Part shown: positions 1 through 8,788 of the stretch, one piece after another
How positions within the stretch are numbered: position 1 is the stretch's first letter
Layout: each line of letters begins with the position of its first letter
Source of the DNA: Modestobacter sp. DSM 44400
Lineage (GTDB): Bacteria; Actinomycetota; Actinomycetes; Mycobacteriales; Geodermatophilaceae
Assembly: GCF_900107175.1 (NCBI RefSeq)
Contig: NZ_FNOZ01000015.1
Location: 27,716 to 91,715, forward strand
DNA: 64,000 bases
Direction of reading: 5' to 3'
Notes under the pieces: model-generated
Told to the model about the DNA's origin: nothing
The model's input: the letters and a program-made list of their open reading frames with translations, nothing else
Databases searched by the model: none
Position numbers and translations under genes: made by a program

Positions 1-195
1 GCGGTCGTCCTGGCCGCGGACGCCATGGCGAACGCGTGGGCGAGCTACGTCCTGGACGCAGCCGGCGTGGTGACGGCCGGCCGCGTAGGGCAGGGGATCG
101 TCACCGTGCTCGCCGTGGCGCTGCTGACCGTCGTCCCGACCCTGTGGCGCTGGTCGGAGGGCCGGGGTACGGCCGGGCGGCGGCCGGTCGGATGA
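1..195 (+). CDS. C-terminal fragment of a membrane protein (5' end outside the window)
   Basis: Frame 1 is open from the first base to TGA at 193-195, giving 64 residues. The fragment has one clear hydrophobic segment (V-T-V-L-A-V-A-L-L-T-V-V-P-T-L) followed by a short basic, Gly/Arg-rich tail ending RRPVG. It reads as the last transmembrane helix and cytoplasmic tail of a larger membrane protein. The family cannot be named from this piece. It converges with the EAL gene on the other strand. Confidence 0.6.
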   Translation, partial: AVVLAADAMANAWASYVLDAAGVVTAGRVGQGIVTVLAVALLTVVPTLWRWSEGRGTAGRRPVG

Positions 196-200
196 CCGGA

Positions 201-210
201 CCGGTCCGTC
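201..210 (+). repeat. CCGGTCCGTC decamer, one of five intergenic copies
   Basis: The same 10-mer CCGGTCCGTC lies just after stop codons at 201-210 (stop at 195), 3309-3318 (stop at 3277), 9691-9700 (stop at 9685) and 47528-47537 (stop at 47516). An inverted copy lies at 21130-21139 (stop at 21107). Several copies sit in a larger GGACCGGTCC palindrome. Function unknown; it may be a dispersed extragenic element or a binding site. Confidence 0.4.
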
Positions 211-1420
211 ATACGAGGTGCAACTCCTCGGCCGGCACCCGCGGGCGCGGCACCGCGGCGAGCAGGTCGGGGGCGCCGGGGCTGCCGTGGTACCAGCCCT
301 GCCCGTAGTCGACGCCGAGCGTGCGCAGGACGGCGGCCTCCTCGGCGGTCTCGACGCCCTCGGCCACCACCCGGGCGCGGCAGCCCCGGCCGAACTCGAC
401 CAGCGACCGGACCAGGGTGGTCAGCACCGGGTCGGTGTCGAGCCCGCTGACGATGCTGCGGTCGATCTTGATCACGTCGGGGGAGGTGACCACGATGTGC
501 CGCAGCGAGGAGAAGCCGGCGCCGACGTCGTCGATCGCCAGCCGCATGCCGGCCGCCCGGAGTGGCGCCAGCACGTCGTTCAGCGCGACGTAGTCCTCGA
601 CCTGGTCGTGCTCGGACAGCTCCAGCAGGACGCGGTCCAGCGCCAGCCGGGAGAGCAGCTCGGCGCACTCTGGGCGCAGCAGCGTGGCTGGGGAGACGTT
701 CATCGCCACGTACCCGTCCACCCGGGACAGGTGTTCGGCGGCGCGTTCGAGGGCGAGGAGCTCCAGTTCGTGCCCGCGGCCGATGCTGTGCGCCTCGGCG
801 AAGCAGACGTCCGGCGCCTTGCCCCACTCCGCGGGGAAGCGGCTGAGCGCCTCGGCGCCGAGGCGCGACCCGGTGGCCAGCTCGACGATCGGTTGCAGCA
901 CGACCACCGGCCCACCCACGGCGATCACCGGCTCCAGTCGGTCCTCGATCTCCTTGCGCAGTGCCCGCGACCGCACCTCGGGCTCGATGATGACCGCCGC
1001 GGCCGAGGCCAGGACGTCCATCAGCGACTTGTCCCGCTCGGTGAGGTCCTTGTCGGTGGTCAGCCCGGCCGCGCAGAAGGTGCCGTAGAGCTCGCCGTTG
1101 GACAGCCGCACCGGAACCGAGACGTAGCTGCGCAGCCGCGGCATCTTGGCCGCGGGCAGCTCCATCGCCGCGGGGAAGGCCTTGAGGTCCGGGATGACCG
1201 GCGGCAGCTTCTTGTCCAGGACGACCTGGCAGAGCGTCTGGTCCTGCTGCTGCTGGTGGCCCTCCTGGAAGAGGAACGGAATGTTGGTCTCGACGACCTC
1301 CAGGTGCTGGGTGGTTCCGTCGAGCCGGCTGAGGAACGCCACGCTCAGGTGCAGCGACTTCTTCGCCGTCTGCAGCAGCTCGGCGATCTGCTGCTCGGCG
1401 TCCGTGCGCTTCTTGCCCAT
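209..1420 (-). CDS. GAF-EAL cyclic-di-GMP phosphodiesterase
   Basis: A 403-residue cytoplasmic protein. Residues ~10-150 form a GAF-like sensor domain and ~170-395 an EAL domain that hydrolyses c-di-GMP to pGpG. The EAL signature is at residues 190-192 (GAEALSR). The other metal and catalytic positions are present: MNVSP (Asn), LELSE (Glu), IDDVGAG (Asp-Asp, a variant of DDFGTG), IKIDR (Lys) and AEGVET (Glu), so activity is likely. No transmembrane segment is visible, so the signal is probably cytosolic and sensed by GAF. It is a single-gene unit converging with the preceding fragment; a PAS-GGDEF cyclase lies at 27262-28176. Confidence 0.9.
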   Translation of the reverse strand: MGKKRTDAEQQIAELLQTAKKSLHLSVAFLSRLDGTTQHLEVVETNIPFLFQEGHQQQQDQTLCQVVLDKKLPPVIPDLKAFPAAMELPAAKMPRLRSYVSVPVRLSNGELYGTFCAAGLTTDKDLTERDKSLMDVLASAAAVIIEPEVRSRALRKEIEDRLEPVIAVGGPVVVLQPIVELATGSRLGAEALSRFPAEWGKAPDVCFAEAHSIGRGHELELLALERAAEHLSRVDGYVAMNVSPATLLRPECAELLSRLALDRVLLELSEHDQVEDYVALNDVLAPLRAAGMRLAIDDVGAGFSSLRHIVVTSPDVIKIDRSIVSGLDTDPVLTTLVRSLVEFGRGCRARVVAEGVETAEEAAVLRTLGVDYGQGWYHGSPGAPDLLAAVPRPRVPAEELHLV

Positions 1421-1663
1421 GTCGTCCCCTCACCTGGTGGTCTGCCCTCGTCATCGACCGGGCAGGGCACCGACTGAAGTTCCCGGCCGGCGGATTCCGT
1501 GCGGCACACCCGGATGGGGGGACGCGGAAGCGTTGATGTGGCCGCTGTGTCAGATGGGGGAGGCTGGGACGGTCGATGCACGGTCATGGCTGTTTCGTGA
1601 CGTTCGTGCGTCGGTTGCCGTCTCGGGCGTGCCGTCTCCCGCGCCGCAGGAGAGTCTGGGGGG

Positions 1664-3277
1664 ATGCGTGCGGGTGGGATGAGCGGCGGAGCGGCACCGG
1701 TGGAACCGCAGCAGCGCCGGGACGAGGACGTGGGGCACCGGATTCCGGCTGGGCGGGCAGCGCTGTCCGGGCTGGTGGCCACCGCCGCGGCGCTCGGGGT
1801 GGTCGAGCTGCTCGCCGGCGCACTGGGCGGCGTGCAGTCGCTGGTCATCTCGGTGGGGGACGCCGCCATCGACAGCGTCCCCGGCTGGCTCGAGCGCGCG
1901 GCCATCGCCGCACTCGGCACCCACGACAAGCCGGTGTTGCTCACCGTGGTCGTGCTGGTCTGCGCGCTGCTGGGCGCCGGGCTCGGGCTCCTGGCCCGCC
2001 GCCGGTTCGCGATCGCTGCGACGGGGTTCGTCCTGTTCGCCGGACTCGGCGTCGCCGCGGCGCTGGCCGATCCGCGCGGCTCGGCCCTCGGCACGGTGCT
2101 CGTCGGGCTACTGGGCGCCGCGGTGGGCGTCGTCCTGCTGCACCGCCTGTTGGCCGAGGCGCGCGTCCCCGAGCCGGGTGCCGGCGGGCAGCAGGAGGGC
2201 GTCGCGTCCGAGACCGACCGCAGGCGATTCCTCCTGGTGGCGGCAGGTGTGACCGCGCTGGCGGTGGCCGGTGGCGTCGGTGGATGGCTGCTGACCGGGC
2301 GGGAGCGGCTGGGCGAGCTCCGCGCGGCCATCCGGCTTCCCGTGCCGTTCCGGCAGGCTGGGCCGGTTTCGCCGGGCGCCGACCTGGAGATCCCCGGTCT
2401 GACGCCGCTGTTCGTGCCGAACAAGGAGTTCTATCGGATCGATACCGCGCTGCGGGTGCCGATCGTCGACCCGACCACCTGGCACCTGGAAATCCGGGGG
2501 CGGGTGGACAACCCGTTCACGCTGACCTACGGCGAGTTGATGGCCATGCCGCAGATCGAGGCTGACATCACGCTGTCCTGCGTATCCAACGAGGTCGGCG
2601 GGGACCTGGTCGGCAACGCGCGCTGGCAGGGCGTGCCGCTGCGCCCGCTACTGGAACGAGCGGGGCTGCAGGACGGAGCGACGCAGCTGCTCGGCCGGTC
2701 GGTCGACGGGTTCACCGCCGGCTTCCCGACCATCACCGCGCTGGACCTCGAGGAGGCCATGGTGGCGGTCGCGATGAACGGCGAGCCGCTGCCGGCCGAG
2801 CACGGCTTCCCGGCGCGGCTGGTCGTCCCCGGCTTGTACGGCTACGTTTCGGCGACCAAGTGGCTCTCGGCGATCGAACTCACCGACTGGGACGTCGACG
2901 GCTACTGGATCCCGCGGGGCTGGGCCAAGGAGGGCCCGATCAAGACGTCGTCCCGGATCGACGTCCCCGCGCCGGGCTCGCGCGTTGCCGCCGGACGGCG
3001 CCCGATCGCCGGGGTCGCCTGGGCGCCCACCCGCGGTATCGAGGGCGTGGAGGTGCGCGTCGACGACGGGCTATGGCAGCAGGCCGAGCTGGCCGAGCGG
3101 CTCGACGTCGACTGCTGGCGTCAGTGGTACCTGCCCTGGGACGCGACGCCGGGCCGGCACGTCATCGCGGCCCGGGCCACCGACGGCCTCGGCGAGGTGC
3201 AGACCGACGAGCGGACGCCGGTCGCGCCCGACGGCGCATCGGGCTACCCGGTCATCGAGGTCGTCGTCGAGGGTTGA
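1664..3277 (+). CDS. Membrane-anchored molybdopterin-dependent oxidoreductase (sulfite oxidase/YedY superfamily)
   Basis: A 537-residue protein. The N-terminal ~215 residues hold several hydrophobic helices (for example around 25-50, 80-105, 110-160 and 190-215). They are followed by an extracytoplasmic oxidoreductase domain starting near LEIPGLTPLF and a C-terminal dimerisation-type Ig domain. The expected molybdenum-ligating cysteine is probably Cys306 in LSCVSNEVGG, followed by the typical NARWQGVPLR segment. Electron acceptor and substrate are unknown; relatives reduce sulfoxides or oxidise sulfite. An AGGAGAG sequence at 1648-1654 supports the ATG at 1664, but the in-frame ATG at 1679 is possible. 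A strong terminator follows. Confidence 0.85.
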   Translation: MRAGGMSGGAAPVEPQQRRDEDVGHRIPAGRAALSGLVATAAALGVVELLAGALGGVQSLVISVGDAAIDSVPGWLERAAIAALGTHDKPVLLTVVVLVCALLGAGLGLLARRRFAIAATGFVLFAGLGVAAALADPRGSALGTVLVGLLGAAVGVVLLHRLLAEARVPEPGAGGQQEGVASETDRRRFLLVAAGVTALAVAGGVGGWLLTGRERLGELRAAIRLPVPFRQAGPVSPGADLEIPGLTPLFVPNKEFYRIDTALRVPIVDPTTWHLEIRGRVDNPFTLTYGELMAMPQIEADITLSCVSNEVGGDLVGNARWQGVPLRPLLERAGLQDGATQLLGRSVDGFTAGFPTITALDLEEAMVAVAMNGEPLPAEHGFPARLVVPGLYGYVSATKWLSAIELTDWDVDGYWIPRGWAKEGPIKTSSRIDVPAPGSRVAAGRRPIAGVAWAPTRGIEGVEVRVDDGLWQQAELAERLDVDCWRQWYLPWDATPGRHVIAARATDGLGEVQTDERTPVAPDGASGYPVIEVVVEG

Positions 3278-3329
3278 GCCTCGGGAGGACCGCGGCACTC
3301 GGCCGGGACCGGTCCGTCCCCACCGACAG

Positions 3330-3382
3330 CACAGCGCCCCCGGGCCCCCCGTCGGAGAGAACGGGGGGCTGAGGGCGCTGTG
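3330..3382. terminator. Bidirectional intrinsic terminator between convergent genes
   Basis: A long interrupted hairpin. CACAGCGCC at 3330 pairs with GGCGCTGTG ending at 3382, and an inner GCCCCCCGT pairs with ACGGGGGGC around an 8-base loop. It lies between the stop of the oxidoreductase (3277) and the stop of the convergent minus-strand gene (3401), so it can serve both strands. Confidence 0.75.
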
Positions 3383-3400
3383 TTCAGCCCTGCTCCGGAA

Positions 3401-4024
3401 TCACTGCGCGAGGGTGATGTCCGTGGCCTGGACGTAGGAGTCGCCGGCCTCCAGCTGCTGCGCGGGGTCGTAGAGCTGCAGATCGGCGAGAAACTCCTCG
3501 TCGATCTGCTGGAGGGTCCCGGTGAAGCTCACGCGGTCACCCGTCTCCACCTCGAAAGGGGACTCGGGGTCATCGCTGCCGGCGAACGGCTGCAGCCGCA
3601 CCATGATCGTCTGCCCGGCCTCCGGGCCGACGAAGAACGCCTCGTCGGCGACGACTGCCTGGACCTGCACGGTGTTGGCCTCGACCGGTTCCCCGACGCT
3701 CGTGGTCAGATCGACGTTCGGCGTGAGCACGTCGAGGTCCCCGACCATGATGACGCCCAGGCCGGCCATCGTCGGAACGGCCGGGGACGTCGTCGCTGCG
3801 GCGTCGGTGGAGTCGGCCCCCTCCACGTCCTCGGTGGCGCCGGTGGTCTCCTCGATCGCGGTCTCCGCGCCGGGGTCAAGATTCGGATCCTCGTCGCCGG
3901 TGAATTCTGCGATGATCCACCAGAGGACCAGCGCGGCGATCAGCGCGGCCAGCAGCAGCCATGGCCACAGGGGCCGCTTCTTCGTCGCGGCCACGGTGGC
4001 GCCGGTTGTTCGCGGTTCGGTCAT
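3401..4024 (-). CDS. Single-pass membrane protein of unknown function
   Basis: A 207-residue protein with a short basic cytoplasmic start (TKKRPLWPW), one transmembrane helix at about residues 20-42, an acidic Asp/Glu/Thr-rich linker (~45-80) and an extracytoplasmic C-terminal domain of ~125 residues. The domain contains RVSFTGTL and LYDPAQQ, which suggests a small beta-rich (OB-like) fold; this is only an impression. A GAGGACA sequence lies ~8 bases before the ATG. I do not recognise a named family. Confidence 0.7.
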   Translation of the reverse strand: MTEPRTTGATVAATKKRPLWPWLLLAALIAALVLWWIIAEFTGDEDPNLDPGAETAIEETTGATEDVEGADSTDAAATTSPAVPTMAGLGVIMVGDLDVLTPNVDLTTSVGEPVEANTVQVQAVVADEAFFVGPEAGQTIMVRLQPFAGSDDPESPFEVETGDRVSFTGTLQQIDEEFLADLQLYDPAQQLEAGDSYVQATDITLAQ

Positions 4025-4323
4025 CGGAAGGTGTCCTCGGGGTCGGTGACGTTGTGCTCCCCTGCGGTGCCCGGCTGGGCCGCGATGCCCGCATCCGGCG
4101 GCCGAACGTCATGGGATCGACACACGCCACTCGACCGAGCGGAGCGCTGGTCCGCTCGCTGGACCATCCCGCCGGGGTCCTCGGGCGCGCCGGATCGCAC
4201 CTTCCCGACCACGGAGAGGAACTGGGCCGCAGCTCGAAGAAGGCGACCAGCGGAAGGGTGTTGATTCGGACGGGCCGGCGCTGAAGCCGGTCCCGCACGT
4301 CACGCGGACCGACCGCGGCTCCG

Positions 4324-4413
4324 CGCCGCTTCGGCGTCCGTGCCGCCCTCGGCCTGCTGGCCGTCCTGGTCGGGGGGGTGCCCTTCCTCGTCCTGTGGCT
4401 GCTCGTCCAGGAT
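4324..4413 (+). pseudogene. Possible remnant of a PAP2-family phosphatase (first membrane segment)
   Basis: The ~485-base gap between 4024 and 4511 has no convincing gene. In one plus-strand frame it encodes RRFGVRAALGLLAVLVGGVP and then FLVLWLLVQDG. This resembles the start of actinobacterial PAP2 (phosphatidic acid phosphatase type 2) membrane proteins, where the VRDGW motif usually follows. The frame has no start codon, loses similarity after ~32 residues and stops at 4519-4521. I read it as a decayed 5' piece; the identification is from memory. Confidence 0.35.
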
Positions 4414-4510
4414 GGTCGCCGCTGGCGTCCCTCGCCGGGGGGTCCCGGACAGGTGCTGGGCGGCCAGGTCGCCCGCGCGGGAGGCCCTGAAGATGGTCGG
4501 GGGGCCGGTA

Positions 4511-4927
4511 TCAGTCGCTGATGACCCGCAGGATCCGCCCCAGCTCGGCGCGGTCGGCGGTGGACAACCGGGCGAACAGCTCGTGCGAGTCGGCCGCCCG
4601 GGCAGCGTCCACCTCGCCCTGCACCCGCCGGCCGGCCACGGTGGGCGTGAGCACGACCGCCCGCCGGTCGCCGGGGACGGGGACCCGTTCCACCAAGCCC
4701 CGCTCCTGCAGGCCGTCGGCCACCTCGGTCGCCGACCGTGGTGCGATCCGCAGCGCCCCGGCCAGGTCCGACACCCGGACGCCGTCCTGCCCGCACACCA
4801 CCCGCAGCGCGCGGGCCTGGTGCGGTGATAGGTCCCACGGCGCGAGCGCCTCGCGCCACCGACGGCGCTGGGTGCGCGCGAGCCGCATCACCAGGTCGCC
4901 GAGCGCGGCCGTCCCGTCGTCCACCAC
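4511..4927 (-). CDS. MarR-family transcriptional regulator
   Basis: A 138-residue winged-helix protein. Residues ~35-100 carry the MarR core: LSPHQARAL, a recognition helix RIAPRSATEVADGLQERGLV, and the wing VPGDRRAVVLT with the conserved D-R-R. Flanking helices should form the dimer interface. It is transcribed divergently from the multidrug-type ABC exporter at 5000, with two palindromic candidate operators between them. It therefore probably represses that exporter and itself until a small ligand binds. Confidence 0.88.
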   Translation of the reverse strand: MVDDGTAALGDLVMRLARTQRRRWREALAPWDLSPHQARALRVVCGQDGVRVSDLAGALRIAPRSATEVADGLQERGLVERVPVPGDRRAVVLTPTVAGRRVQGEVDAARAADSHELFARLSTADRAELGRILRVISD

Positions 4928-4950
4928 CCGGGAATCGTAACGGCACCTCT

Positions 4951-4977
4951 GCGGTTACCGCATCGTGAGGTAACCTC
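4951..4977. promoter_or_regulatory. Paired palindromic operator for the MarR regulator
   Basis: Two perfect 5-1-5 palindromes lie between the divergent marR and ABC genes: GCGGTTACCGC at 4951-4961 and GAGGTAACCTC at 4967-4977. Their centres are 16 bases apart. They share the core GGTWACC. The arrangement suits two MarR dimers covering both promoters. Confidence 0.6.
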
Positions 4978-4999
4978 AGTAATCTCGGATCGAAAGGGG

Positions 5000-6838
5000 G
5001 TGGTCATCATCGACACCATGGACCCAGGCCGGGCAGGCGGGCGCTCGGGCGGGCGGCCCGACCCGGCCGACCGCGCCCAGCTGGAGCGCTCGCCCGTCCG
5101 GTGGAGCCGGGTGGCCGGGCTGTTCCGCCCGTACCGCTGGCAGCTGAGCCTGGTGGTGGTCCTGATCGTGGCCTCCTCCACGATCGCGCTCGCCACGCCG
5201 TTCCTCGTCCGGCTGGTCATCGACGAGGCCCTCCCCCGCCAGGACGTGCCGCTGCTGGCCTGGGCCGTCGCCGGCATGGTGGCGGTCACGGCGGCGACCG
5301 CCGTCCTCGGCGTGCTGCAGACCTGGCTGTCCACCACCGTCGGCCAGCACGTCATGCACGGCCTGCGGACGTCGGTGTTCACCCACCTGCAGCGCCAGTC
5401 GCTGGGCTTCTTCACCCGCACCAAGGGTGGCGAAGTGCAGTCGCGGCTGATGAACGACGTGGGCGGCATGCAGTCGGTCGTCACTTCGACCGCCACCTCG
5501 GCCGCTTCCAACGCCACCACCGTGATCGGGACGGCGGTCGCCATGGCCGCGCTGAGCTGGCGGCTGTCGCTGCTGTCCCTCGTCGTCCTCCCGCCGGCCA
5601 TCGCGCTGACCCGCAAGGTCGCCCGGATGCGCCGCACCATCACCGCCCAGCGGCAGCGGCACCTCGCCGACCTGCACTCCCAGGTCGAGGAGGGGCTCAG
5701 CGTCAGCGGCGTGCTGCTCGGCAAGACCCTCGGCGCCGGACCGGCCCAGTCGCAGCGCTTCGCCGGCACCTCCGACGAGCTCGTCGCCCTCGAGGTGCGC
5801 TCGCAGCTGGCCGGCCGGTGGCGGATGGCCACGATGAGCATCATCTTCGCCGGCATCCCGGCGCTGATCTACCTGGCCGCTGGGCTGCCGGCCACGTCCG
5901 GTGGGATGACCATCGGCACGCTGGTCGCCTTCACCGCGCTGCAGGGCAACCTGTTCCGCCCGCTGATGGGGCTGCTGGACATCGGCGTCTCGCTGACCGC
6001 GTCGATGGCGCTGTTCAGCCGGGTGTTCGAGTACCTGGACCTGCCGGTGGACATCGACGATCCGGCGCACCCGGTGCAGCTGGGCCCCGTGCGCGGCGAG
6101 GTGCGGTTCTCCCACGTCGGTTTTCGCTACCCCGACGGTCCCCGACCGGCCCTGGACGACGTCGACCTCACCGTGCCGGCCGGCGCCACGCTGGCGCTGG
6201 TCGGGGCGACCGGGTCGGGCAAGAGCACCCTGGCCTCGCTGGTCGCCCGGCTCAACGACCCCACGACCGGCCGGGTGACCATCGACGGCGTCGACGTCCG
6301 CGACGTCATGCTGGCTGACCTGGCCCGGGTGGTCGGCGTCGTCTCGCAGGAGACCTACCTGCTGCACGGCACCATCCGGGAGAACCTGCGGCACGCCAAA
6401 CCCAACGCGACCGACGCCGAGCTGGTCACCGCCGCCCGCCGCGCGCAGGTGCACGACCTGATCGCCTCGCTCCCGGACGGCTACGACACCGTCGTCGGAG
6501 CACGCGGGCACCGTTTCTCCGGCGGGGAGAAGCAGCGGCTGGCGATCGCCCGCACGCTGCTGCGCGACCCGCGGGTGCTGGTCCTCGACGAGGCGACCAG
6601 CGCACTGGACAACGAGACCGAGCGCGCGGTGCAGGCCGCACTCGACGAGGTCAGCCGCGGCCGGACGACGGTCACCATCGCGCACCGGCTGTCCACCGTC
6701 CGGTACGCCGACGTGATCGCCGTCCTGGACGCCGGCCGCGTCGTCGAGCAGGGCTCGCACGAGGAGCTCGTGGACCTGGGGGGCCGCTACGCCCGGCTGG
6801 CGGGAGCCGTACAGCGGGACGCCGTCCTGGCCACCTGA
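5000..6838 (+). CDS. ABC transporter, fused permease and ATPase (multidrug-exporter type)
   Basis: A 612-residue half-transporter expected to work as a homodimer in the membrane. An ABC type-1 membrane domain with six helices spans about residues 35-330. The ATPase domain spans ~360-600, with Walker A GATGSGKST, Q-loop VVSQETYLL, signature FSGGEKQRL, Walker B VLVLDEATSALD and H-loop IAHRLST. GTG at 5000 overlaps the G-rich ribosome-binding sequence; the ATG at 5018 is a reasonable alternative start. Divergent from marR, so probably a regulated drug or lipid exporter. The substrate cannot be predicted. Confidence 0.9.
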   Translation: MVIIDTMDPGRAGGRSGGRPDPADRAQLERSPVRWSRVAGLFRPYRWQLSLVVVLIVASSTIALATPFLVRLVIDEALPRQDVPLLAWAVAGMVAVTAATAVLGVLQTWLSTTVGQHVMHGLRTSVFTHLQRQSLGFFTRTKGGEVQSRLMNDVGGMQSVVTSTATSAASNATTVIGTAVAMAALSWRLSLLSLVVLPPAIALTRKVARMRRTITAQRQRHLADLHSQVEEGLSVSGVLLGKTLGAGPAQSQRFAGTSDELVALEVRSQLAGRWRMATMSIIFAGIPALIYLAAGLPATSGGMTIGTLVAFTALQGNLFRPLMGLLDIGVSLTASMALFSRVFEYLDLPVDIDDPAHPVQLGPVRGEVRFSHVGFRYPDGPRPALDDVDLTVPAGATLALVGATGSGKSTLASLVARLNDPTTGRVTIDGVDVRDVMLADLARVVGVVSQETYLLHGTIRENLRHAKPNATDAELVTAARRAQVHDLIASLPDGYDTVVGARGHRFSGGEKQRLAIARTLLRDPRVLVLDEATSALDNETERAVQAALDEVSRGRTTVTIAHRLSTVRYADVIAVLDAGRVVEQGSHEELVDLGGRYARLAGAVQRDAVLAT

Positions 6839-6899
6839 GCGACCCGGGTCATCGGCGATCAGCACCACCGGGGCGCCCCCCGCGTTGCGGGCTGCGTCT

Positions 6900-8183
6900 T
6901 CAGGCGAGGAGGAAGTACCTCAGGTAGAGGTACGGCACGCACAGCAGCACGGTCACGAGCGTGACGAGCGACCCGTACTTCGCGAAGTGCCAGAAGGTGA
7001 TCCGGTAGCCGTTCTTCTCGGCGATGCCCAACATCACCACGTTGGCGCTGGCGCCGATCACCGTTGCGTTGCCCCCCAGGTCGGCACCGAGCGCCAGGGC
7101 CCACCACAGCACGTTGCCCGGGTTGCCCGTCTCGGCGGCCAGGGAGTCGACCAGCGGCGCCATGGTCGCCACGTACGGAATGTTGTCCACGACGCCGGAC
7201 AGCACAGCGGAAGCCCCCAACAGGAGGAAGGTCGCGGTGCGGGCGCTGCCGCCGGTGGCATCGGTGGCCCACTCGGCGAGCTGCTCGATCGCGCCGACCT
7301 TGATCAGGGCGCCGACCATGATGAACAGCCCGGCGAAGAAGATCAGCGTGGGCGCCTCGACCTCGGCCAGGTACTCGCGCGGTTGCAGCCCGCTGATGAG
7401 GACCAGGACGCCCGCACCCAGAAGTGCAACGGCCGCCGGGGCGTAGCCGAGCGGCGAGCTGAGCACGAACCCGGCCAGGACGGCGAGCAGCACCGAGCCG
7501 GCCTTGATCAGCAGCGGCCGGTCGGAGAGCGCCTCACGCTCGTCCAGTTCCATCACCTCGGCGACCCGCTCGGCGTCATAGGTGAAGGCCTTGCGGAACA
7601 GCACGCGGCACATGCCCAGCAGCGCGATGACCAGCACCACGACGATCGGGGCGAGGTTGGTCAGGAAGTCGTTGAAGCTCAAGCCAGCGCGACTGGCGAT
7701 GATGATGTTGGGCGGGTCACCGATCAGCGTGGCCGTACCGCCGACGTTGGACGCCAGCACCTCCGCGATCAGGAACGGCACCGGTGGCACGCCCAGGCGC
7801 TGGCAGACGAGCAGCGTCACGGGCGCGACGAGGAGCACCGTGGTCACGTTGTCCAGCAGCGCGGACGCCCCGGCCGTCAGCACGACGAGCGTCACCATCA
7901 CCCGGAACGGCCGGCCCCGGGCCTGCTTGGCCGCCCGGATCGCCGCGTACTCGAACACTCCGGTCTGCCGGAGCACGCCCACGATGATCATCATCCCGAG
8001 CAGCAGGAAGATGACCTCCCAGTCGACCCCCGTCTCGGGTGACTGGAAGGCGTCCTCGAAGCTGACGACACCGGCGAGGAGCATCAGTCCCGCTCCACCG
8101 AGAGCGGCCTTGACGCGGTGGACCTTCTCCGAGGCGATGAGGGCGTAGGCGATCACGAAGACCGCGACGGCGAAGGCGGCCAT
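6900..8183 (-). CDS. ArsB/NhaD-type (SLC13/CitM superfamily) membrane permease
   Basis: A 427-residue integral membrane protein with about 11 hydrophobic segments and almost no soluble domain. The family signatures are DNVTTVLLVAP and GGTATLIGDPPN, repeated in the second half as VDNIPYVATMAP and LGGNATVIGASAN. This internal duplication is typical of ion-transporter-superfamily permeases. It could export arsenite, exchange Na+/H+ or move organic anions. No arsenic gene is nearby, so the substrate is open. Its ATG directly abuts the TGA of the upstream CBS protein gene, so the two are co-transcribed. Confidence 0.85.
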   Translation of the reverse strand: MAAFAVAVFVIAYALIASEKVHRVKAALGGAGLMLLAGVVSFEDAFQSPETGVDWEVIFLLLGMMIIVGVLRQTGVFEYAAIRAAKQARGRPFRVMVTLVVLTAGASALLDNVTTVLLVAPVTLLVCQRLGVPPVPFLIAEVLASNVGGTATLIGDPPNIIIASRAGLSFNDFLTNLAPIVVVLVIALLGMCRVLFRKAFTYDAERVAEVMELDEREALSDRPLLIKAGSVLLAVLAGFVLSSPLGYAPAAVALLGAGVLVLISGLQPREYLAEVEAPTLIFFAGLFIMVGALIKVGAIEQLAEWATDATGGSARTATFLLLGASAVLSGVVDNIPYVATMAPLVDSLAAETGNPGNVLWWALALGADLGGNATVIGASANVVMLGIAEKNGYRITFWHFAKYGSLVTLVTVLLCVPYLYLRYFLLA

Positions 8184-8633
8184 TCAGCGTGCAGCGAGCA
8201 GCACGTCGAGCACCCGGGGCAGCGTCACGCAGCCCAGCAGCCGGTTGTCCTCGACGACGGCGACCAGCGGGCTGTGGGCCCGGGCCATCAGGACACACAG
8301 CTCCAGCACGGTGTCATCCGGTGCGGCGACCACCAGATCGCTGCGTCCACGCTCGGGGAGCAGGTCGCGCACCTTCCTGCCCCGGAGCTCGGCCAACAGC
8401 CGGTCGGCCCCACGCTCGCCGATCACCCGGGCCAGCGCCGAATCGTCCTGTACGTACTGCGGGATGACGAACCGCAACACGTCCGGACCGGGCAGCATCC
8501 GGGTCGGGCGGCCGTCGGGCTCGCAGACCACGATCCCCGGCAGGTGCTGCTCGGCCATCAACCGGGCGGCAGCCAGCGCATCGTCGTTCATCCCGATGGC
8601 CGGGAAGGGGACCATCAGGTCGCGGGCGAGCAC
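8184..8633 (-). CDS. CBS-domain protein co-transcribed with the permease
   Basis: A 149-residue protein made of a CBS pair: residues ~1-60 begin LARDLMVPFPAIGMND and ~85-149 begin KVRDLLPERG. CBS pairs bind adenosyl ligands and gate enzymes or transporters. The stop codon touches the start of the ArsB/NhaD permease gene downstream, with no intergenic base. It probably regulates that permease in response to energy state; this is an inference from position. Confidence 0.82.
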   Translation of the reverse strand: MLARDLMVPFPAIGMNDDALAAARLMAEQHLPGIVVCEPDGRPTRMLPGPDVLRFVIPQYVQDDSALARVIGERGADRLLAELRGRKVRDLLPERGRSDLVVAAPDDTVLELCVLMARAHSPLVAVVEDNRLLGCVTLPRVLDVLLAAR

Positions 8634-8788
8634 CCGACCAACCTACCGACCGGGTGGGTCGGGCGCGCCGGGGCGGTGGTGCATGATGGCGGCGCGGATG
8701 GACGGACGGCAGTCCGAGCTCCTGGTGGTCTCCTCCGCCAACGACCGGAACGTCGGGGGTCGCCTGTGCCCCAGGAAAGGGGTGGGGG

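Noticed and set aside
4021..4212. A 63-codon minus-strand frame overlapping the start of the membrane protein gene by 4 bases
   Set aside because: The overlap looked like translational coupling, but the protein is Arg/Ser/Pro-rich without structure or a convincing ribosome-binding site.
4976..6868. A 630-codon open frame antisense to the ABC transporter
   Set aside because: The plus strand has every ABC motif; the antisense frame has none.
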